A program made the position numbers and the translations under genes. Under the pieces are notes generated by a model. That model saw nothing but the letters and a program-made list of their open reading frames with translations, made no database searches and was not told the origin of the DNA. From positions 1-9,924 of the forward strand of contig JAEWQZ010000413.1 of NCBI GenBank assembly GCA_023460255.1: DNA of 9,924 nucleotides, written 5' to 3'. Below are positions 6,147-9,924 of the stretch, in pieces. Source of the stretch: Actinomycetes bacterium. Its GTDB lineage: Bacteria > Actinomycetota > Actinomycetes > Actinomycetales > Cellulomonadaceae. Numbering within the stretch: the stretch's first letter is position 1; each line of letters opens with the position of its first letter.

Positions 6147-6174
6147 CCCGCCGGGCGGACAGATGCCCGGCGGG
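6147..6174 (+). other. Perfect 10-bp hairpin in the rpsK-rpoA spacer
   Basis: CCCGCCGGGC (6147-6156) pairs completely with GCCCGGCGGG (6165-6174) across the 8-nt loop GGACAGAT. It lies 44 nt before the rpoA start and 66 nt after rpsK. With no T-tract it may be a partial terminator, an mRNA-processing or stability element, or a protein-binding leader. The remaining 138-bp spacer shows no gene and no clear promoter. Confidence 0.5.
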
Positions 6175-6218
6175 AGTGATGCGTCATATGGCGGACGCAC
6201 ACTGAGAGGACATCACCA

Positions 6219-7217
6219 GTGCTCATCGCGCAGCGCCCCACCCTGACCGAAGAGGTCGTCTCCGAGAACCGCTCGCGGTTCGTCATCGAGCCGCTCGAGC
6301 CGGGCTTCGGCTACACGCTCGGCAACTCCCTGCGCCGGACGCTCCTGTCGTCGATCCCCGGCGCCGCCGTCACGTCGATCCGCATCGACGGCGTGCTCCA
6401 CGAGTTCTCGACGGTGCCCGGCGTCAAGGAGGACGTCACCGAGATCATCCTGAACATCAAGGACCTCGTCGTCTCCTCCGAGAACGACGAGCCCGTGGTG
6501 ATGTACCTGCGCAAGCAGGGCCCCGGGACCGTGACCGCCGCGGACATCACGCCCCCGGCCGGTGTCGAGGTGCACAACACCGACCTGCACATCGCGACGC
6601 TGAACGGCAAGGGCAAGCTCGAGATCGAGCTCACCGTCGAGCGCGGCCGTGGCTACGTGTCGGCGCAGCAGAACAAGGCGTACGACGCCGAGATCGGCCG
6701 CATCCCCGTCGACTCGATCTACTCGCCGGTGCTCAAGGTGACCTACAAGGTCGAGGCGACCCGCGTCGAGCAGCGCACGGACTTCGACAAGCTCGTCGTC
6801 GAGGTGGAGACCAAGCCGGCCATCGCCCCGCGCGACGCGCTGGCCTCCGCCGGCAAGACGCTCGTCGAGCTCTTCGGGCTCGCGCGCGAGCTGAACGTCG
6901 AGGCGGAGGGCATCGAGATCGGCCCGTCGCCGACGGACGCGGCGCTGGCCGCCGACCTGGCCCTGCCGATCGAGGAGCTGCAGCTGACCATCCGGTCGTA
7001 CAACTGCCTCAAGCGCGAGGGCATCCACACGGTGGGCGAACTCGTCGCCCGCAGCGAGGCGGACCTGCTGGACATCCGCAACTTCGGTGCGAAGTCGATC
7101 ACCGAGGTCAAGGAGAAGCTGGCCGGCCTGGGGCTCACCCTGAAGGACAGCCCCCTGGACTACGACGCCGCCGCCTACTACGACGACGCGGACTACGGCA
7201 CCGACGAGCTGTCCTGA
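6219..7217 (+). CDS. rpoA: DNA-directed RNA polymerase subunit alpha
   Basis: Alpha dimerises to nucleate core RNA polymerase assembly, and its C-terminal domain binds UP elements and activators. The 332-aa product starts MLIAQRPTLTEEVVSENRSR, typical of actinobacteria. The N-terminal domain (about 1-230) contains EPGFGYTLGNSLRRTLLSSI (27-46) and ends with KTLVELFGLARELNVEAEGI (213-232). After a linker, the C-terminal domain (about 250-310) has IEELQLTIRSYNCLKREGIH (251-270) and LLDIRNFGAKSITEVKEKL. Residues R259, N262, C263, G290, K292 and S293 correspond to the E. coli DNA-contact residues R265, N268, C269, G296, K298 and S299. A Tyr/Asp-rich acidic tail follows. The GTG start has AGAGGA 8 nt upstream and gives the canonical N-terminus. 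Confidence 0.98.
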   Translation: MLIAQRPTLTEEVVSENRSRFVIEPLEPGFGYTLGNSLRRTLLSSIPGAAVTSIRIDGVLHEFSTVPGVKEDVTEIILNIKDLVVSSENDEPVVMYLRKQGPGTVTAADITPPAGVEVHNTDLHIATLNGKGKLEIELTVERGRGYVSAQQNKAYDAEIGRIPVDSIYSPVLKVTYKVEATRVEQRTDFDKLVVEVETKPAIAPRDALASAGKTLVELFGLARELNVEAEGIEIGPSPTDAALAADLALPIEELQLTIRSYNCLKREGIHTVGELVARSEADLLDIRNFGAKSITEVKEKLAGLGLTLKDSPLDYDAAAYYDDADYGTDELS

Positions 7218-7221
7218 GCCC

Positions 7222-7245
7222 GAGCCGGTCGCCTGCGACCGGCTC
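7222..7245 (+). other. Perfect hairpin between rpoA and rplQ
   Basis: GAGCCGGTCG (7222-7231) and CGACCGGCTC (7236-7245) form a perfect 10-bp stem with a CCTG tetraloop, starting 4 nt after the rpoA stop. It ends 12 nt before the rplQ Shine-Dalgarno sequence. rplQ directly follows and needs expression, so mRNA stabilisation, processing or partial attenuation seems likelier than full termination. Confidence 0.5.
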
Positions 7246-7269
7246 CCCGACCTGCACGAGGAGTAGACA

Positions 7270-7902
7270 ATGCCCACCCCCACCAAGGGACCGCGGCTCG
7301 GCGGCGGCCCGGCGCACGAGCGGCGCATGCTCGCCAACCTGGCGACGAGCCTGTTCGAGCACCGGCGGATCACCACGACCGAGACCAGGGCGAAGCGCCT
7401 CCGCCCGCTGGCCGAGCGGCTCATCACGTTCGCCAAGCGCGGCGACCTGCACGCGCGTCGCCGCGTGCTGACGGTCGTGCGCGACAAGAGCGTCGTGCAC
7501 GAGCTGTTCACCGAGATCGCCCCGCTGATGGCCGAGCGCCAGGGCGGCTACACCCGCATCACGAAGATCGGGCCGCGCAAGGGCGACAACGCCCCGATGG
7601 CCGTGATCGAGCTGGTGCAGGAGCCCGTGAGCGCGAAGCAGGCGACGGTGCGCGAGGCCGAGAAGGCCACGAAGCGCGCCGCGACCAAGGCCGAGCCGAA
7701 GAAGGCCGAGTCGAAGAAGGCCGAGTCGAAGAAGGCCAAGGCCGAGCCGGAGGAGACCGAGCCGCCCGTGACCATGGTGGAGGAGACCCAGGGCAACCTG
7801 GACGCCACCGGCGAGCGCGAGGTCCCCGGTGAGGACACCGACGTGGAGGCGGTCGAGCAGGCCGTCGAGGAGGCCACGGCGGACGACGCCGAGAAGGCCT
7901 GA
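7270..7902 (+). CDS. rplQ: 50S ribosomal protein L17 with long charged C-terminal tail
   Basis: L17 lies near the polypeptide exit tunnel of the 50S subunit. The conserved domain (residues 1-120) starts MPTPTKGPRLGGGPAHERRM and includes LANLATSLFEHRRITTTETR (21-40), AKRLRPLAERLITFAKRGDL (41-60) and GGYTRITKIGPRKGDNAPMA (92-111). Its length equals a normal L17. Residues 121-210 are an added tail. First comes a Lys/Ala-rich part (about 121-160) with the repeat AEPKK-AESKK-AESKK. An acidic part (about 159-210, rich in E, D, V, A) follows and ends DDAEKA. The tail has no recognisable domain and is probably disordered. GAGGAG (7258-7263) lies 6 nt before the ATG. It is the last gene of the block, followed by a strong terminator. 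Confidence 0.97.
   Translation: MPTPTKGPRLGGGPAHERRMLANLATSLFEHRRITTTETRAKRLRPLAERLITFAKRGDLHARRRVLTVVRDKSVVHELFTEIAPLMAERQGGYTRITKIGPRKGDNAPMAVIELVQEPVSAKQATVREAEKATKRAATKAEPKKAESKKAESKKAKAEPEETEPPVTMVEETQGNLDATGEREVPGEDTDVEAVEQAVEEATADDAEKA
7690..7734 (+). repeat. Three tandem 15-bp repeats within rplQ
   Basis: GCCGAGCCGAAGAAG (7690-7704) is followed by two identical copies of GCCGAGTCGAAGAAG (7705-7719 and 7720-7734), encoding AEPKK, AESKK and AESKK. The repeat is in frame, so copy-number change would lengthen or shorten the L17 tail without breaking the gene. Confidence 0.85.
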
Positions 7903-7912
7903 CCGCACGCGA

Positions 7913-7948
7913 ACGAGGGGCCCGGACCGAACGGTCCGGGCCCCTCGT
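7913..7948. terminator. Bidirectional terminator between rplQ and the convergent membrane-protein gene
   Basis: ACGAGGGGCCCGGACC (7913-7928) pairs perfectly with GGTCCGGGCCCCTCGT (7933-7948), a 16-bp stem with a GAAC loop. It lies 10 nt after the rplQ stop and 11 nt from the stop of the minus-strand gene, so it can end both transcripts. It lacks a T-tract, as is common in high-GC actinobacteria. Confidence 0.88.
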
Positions 7949-7959
7949 CGCGCCGGCGC

Positions 7960-8838
7960 TCAGCGCTCCCGGGGAGGCCGGGGGACGAGCACCGGCGTCG
8001 CGGCCTTGTACGCCTCGTAGTCGGCCTGCCCGCCCCAGGTCGCGTCGGCCTTCTTCTCCAGCAGGGGCACCCCGCTGACCCTGGTGAGCAGGAGGGTGAC
8101 GAAGACCGGGGACGCGAGGACGACCCACTGCCAGCCCGTGAGCACGGGCACGGCCACCACGGCCACGCCCGTCCAGAGCACGATCTCCCCGACGTAGTTG
8201 GGATGCCGGGACCAGGCCCAGACGCCGCTGGAGATGAACCGGCCGCGGTTGGCGGGGTCGGCGCGGAACCGGGACTTCTGCAGGTCCGCGGTGACCTCCA
8301 GCGCGAAGCCCGCCAGCCACAGAACGCCGCCCACGACGGCGAAGGCGTCGAGCCCCGCCCGCTGCGACGACGTGATGCCGACCCAGGCGGCCATCGCGGT
8401 GAACGTCACCCACAGGCCCTGCACCGTCCAGACGAGCAGGAAGCGTGGGAGGGACGGCTTGATCTCGTCGAACCTGTCGTCCTTGCCGGAGCGTCGCACA
8501 CGGCGGAACAGGAAGGGCCCCAGGCGCAGGGCCCAGACGACGACGAGCGCCCCGAGGAGGACGGCGCGCGCGTCCCGTTCGGGCGTCAGGGCCACCAGGG
8601 CGACGGTGACCGTCACGTACGTCAGGCTCCCGGTGAGGTCGTACCAGACCTCCGTCTGGCGCAGGTAGGCGGGCACGAAGGCGACCCACTGCACGACGAA
8701 GGCGGCGGCCACCGCCAGGGCGAACAACGGGAGGCCGCCCACGGAGGCGCCCCGGTGGCTCCCGGCCAGGGCGAGGAGCGCACCGAGGACGAGGACCAGC
8801 GGGATCGCGACGACAGCGCGGCGTCGTGCCTCGTCCAT
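7960..8838 (-). CDS. DUF1295-family integral membrane protein (steroid-reductase/isoprenylcysteine methyltransferase-like)
   Basis: The 292-aa product has about seven hydrophobic segments, at roughly residues 8-26, 34-56, 70-85, 91-108, 133-154, 164-182 and 216-251. It carries the pattern GVWAWSRHPNYVGEIVLWTG (205-224), with the SRHPNYxGE motif of the DUF1295 group. That group is related to the C-terminal domain of steroid 5-alpha-reductases and to isoprenylcysteine methyltransferases. DLQKSRFR...NRGRFISSG precedes the motif and GVPLLEKKADATWGG..YEAY follows it, also typical. The HPNY region forms the cofactor-binding part in characterised relatives, but substrate and reaction here are unknown. 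The ATG at 8838 is preferred because GATGAGG lies 6 nt upstream. ATG 8850 or 8910 would add 4 or 24 residues, the latter giving an unlikely polar leader. It converges on rplQ across a shared terminator. Confidence 0.85.
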   Translation of the reverse strand: MDEARRRAVVAIPLVLVLGALLALAGSHRGASVGGLPLFALAVAAAFVVQWVAFVPAYLRQTEVWYDLTGSLTYVTVTVALVALTPERDARAVLLGALVVVWALRLGPFLFRRVRRSGKDDRFDEIKPSLPRFLLVWTVQGLWVTFTAMAAWVGITSSQRAGLDAFAVVGGVLWLAGFALEVTADLQKSRFRADPANRGRFISSGVWAWSRHPNYVGEIVLWTGVAVVAVPVLTGWQWVVLASPVFVTLLLTRVSGVPLLEKKADATWGGQADYEAYKAATPVLVPRPPRER

Positions 8839-9016
8839 GAGAGACCTCATCTCGGGGTGGGACCGCCCGCCGGGCCGGGCGGACGGGGCGACGAGGGCGA
8901 CGTGCGACACGTGCCGACGGCGTGATCACCGTACGCCGCCGGGAACACGCGCGCACCGGGATGATGTTGAACCAGAAGCCACCCGCGCGAGAGCGCCTTC
9001 TGCGGAGACGAGCCCA
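8839..9016. other. Divergent intergenic region between the DUF1295 gene and the acyl-CoA synthetase gene
   Basis: This 178-bp stretch must hold promoters for both divergent genes, but no convincing -35/-10 pair is visible. TTGAAC (8967-8972) resembles a -35, yet no TANNNT follows at the right distance. A stem CCGCCCG/CGGGCGG lies at 8863-8882, about 25 nt upstream of the minus-strand start. The palindromes CACGTG (8908-8913) and GTGATCAC (8922-8929) sit near the middle and could be part of an operator. GGAG (9004-9007) is the ribosome binding site of the plus-strand gene. Confidence 0.35.
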
Positions 9017-9924
9017 GTGCGCGAGACGTCCACACCACCTCTGGCCGACCTGACGGGCCTACGCTCCACGACCGACCTGCTGATCCGGCGCGTGGCCACG
9101 CACCCGGACGCCGTCGCGTTCGACGTGCGCGAGCCCGGCGCCCCCGTCGACGGGCCGTGGCGCCCGGTGACCGCGGCGGGCTTCGAGGCGCGGGTCCGCG
9201 CGATCGCGAAGGGCCTCGTGGCCCTCGGCCTGCTGCCCGGCGAGGCGGTCGCCGTGATGTCCCCGACGCGGTACGAGTGGGCGCTGGTCGACATGGCCGT
9301 CTGGTACGCCGGCGGCGTCGTCGTGCCGGTCTACGAGACCTCTGCCGACGTGCAGGTCGCGGCGATCGTGAGCGATGCCGGGCCCCGCCTGGCCGTGGGC
9401 GGCGGTGAGGCGCACGTTACGCTGCTCGCAGATGCCATGACGGAGGCCGGCGGATCGGCGGCCGTCTGGTCGATGGACGCGGCGCCCGGGCGCGACCTCG
9501 ACGCGCTGGTCGAGCTCGGCGCGGGCGTGCCGGACGCGGCGGTCGACGAGCGCCGGGTCGTCCGGGACCTCGACGACGTGGCGACGATCGTCTACACATC
9601 CGGCACGACGTCGTCCCCGCGCGGGGCGCTGATCACCCACCGGAACCTCGTGGGGCAGGTGCTGAGCGTGGCGGCGGCCTACACGGAGGTGGTCCGGGAG
9701 GGTGGCAGCACGGTCATCTTCCTGCCCCTGGCCCATGTCCTCGCCCGCGGGCTCCAGCTCGTGTGCCTCGCGGGCGGCATGCGGATCGCCCACCTCTCGG
9801 ACCCGCGCGAGGTGGTCCGGGCGCTCGGCGTGCTGCGGCCCACGTTCCTCGTCGTGGTCCCGCGCGTGCTGGAGAAGGTGCAGGCCGCCGCGACTGCCGC
9901 GGCCGCCGCCAAGCACATGTCCCG
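9017..9924 (+). CDS. Long-chain acyl-CoA synthetase (AMP-forming), 5' part only
   Basis: This is the N-terminal half of an ANL-superfamily adenylating enzyme that activates a fatty acid with ATP and joins it to CoA. About 302 residues are present before the window ends; relatives are near 600. Motifs resemble bacterial FadD15/FAA1-type enzymes: GLVALGLLPGEAVAVMSPTR followed by YEWALVDMAVWYAGGVVVPVYETSADVQ, then the P-loop YTSGTTSSPRGALITHRN (193-210) and FLPLAHVLARGLQ (235-247). The P-loop departs from the usual TSGTTG-x-PKG by having Ser at 199 and Arg at 202, so the normal phosphate-contacting Lys is Arg. The GTG at 9017 is chosen because GGAG lies 9 nt upstream and no other start occurs in frame upstream near the conserved region. 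The substrate cannot be read from this part. Confidence 0.88.
   Translation, partial: MRETSTPPLADLTGLRSTTDLLIRRVATHPDAVAFDVREPGAPVDGPWRPVTAAGFEARVRAIAKGLVALGLLPGEAVAVMSPTRYEWALVDMAVWYAGGVVVPVYETSADVQVAAIVSDAGPRLAVGGGEAHVTLLADAMTEAGGSAAVWSMDAAPGRDLDALVELGAGVPDAAVDERRVVRDLDDVATIVYTSGTTSSPRGALITHRNLVGQVLSVAAAYTEVVREGGSTVIFLPLAHVLARGLQLVCLAGGMRIAHLSDPREVVRALGVLRPTFLVVVPRVLEKVQAAATAAAAAKHMS

Noticed and set aside
6213..7511. 432-codon minus-strand frame opposite rpoA and rplQ
   Set aside because: It is fully antisense to two secure genes and of shadow composition, with no recognisable protein features.
7559..8956. 465-codon minus-strand frame overlapping the DUF1295 gene and the rplQ end
   Set aside because: It is in a different frame from the conserved membrane protein, Arg/Pro-rich and without domains. 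The 7960-8838 frame carries the real motif and hydrophobic segments.
1..9924. CRISPR array, tRNA, rRNA, insertion sequence, prophage or defence genes
   Set aside because: I saw no spaced direct repeats, cloverleaf structures, transposase or integrase motifs, or terminal inverted repeats. The window is core translation genes plus two metabolic genes.

Overview
This is a high-GC actinobacterial window holding the 3' half of the S10-spc-alpha ribosomal protein region, followed by two accessory metabolic genes. GC-rich third positions, GTG starts (secY, rpoA, the last gene), a short-LID adenylate kinase, a C+ type L36, an RpoA beginning MLIAQRPTLTEE and the lack of rpsD between rpsK and rpoA all point to Actinomycetota. 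The Ala/Lys-rich tails on L15 and L17 would fit a Cellulomonas-like member of the Micrococcales, but that genus-level guess is inference.

Layout. From 39 to 1551, rpsE, rpmD and rplO are tightly packed, with stop/start overlaps. A strong GC hairpin (1554-1591) then separates them from secY, adk and map (1706-4415), which are again coupled by 4-nt and 1-nt overlaps. A 297-bp gap follows, with a candidate promoter and a possibly folded leader. Next come infA, rpmJ, rpsM, rpsK, rpoA and rplQ (4713-7902), spaced by 42-138 bp gaps, several of which contain perfect GC hairpins. A 16-bp-stem terminator (7913-7948) closes the ribosomal block.

Beyond it lies a convergent minus-strand gene for a DUF1295-type integral membrane protein (7960-8838). 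A divergently placed AMP-forming acyl-CoA synthetase (from 9017) runs off the right edge. truA, which follows rplQ in many actinobacteria, is not here.

Function. Most products build or serve the translation machine: ribosomal proteins S5, L30, L15, L36, S13, S11 and L17, initiation factor IF-1, and methionine aminopeptidase, which trims nascent chains. SecY exports nascent proteins, RpoA nucleates RNA polymerase assembly and adenylate kinase balances adenylate pools.

This is essentially an ordinary core region. I see no mobile element, CRISPR array, tRNA, rRNA or undescribed multi-gene system. The points worth a second look are the low-complexity extensions on S5, L15 and L17, the series of perfect hairpins lacking T-tracts, a perfect inverted repeat inside map, a Cys-Cys pair in adenylate kinase and a variant P-loop in the acyl-CoA synthetase.
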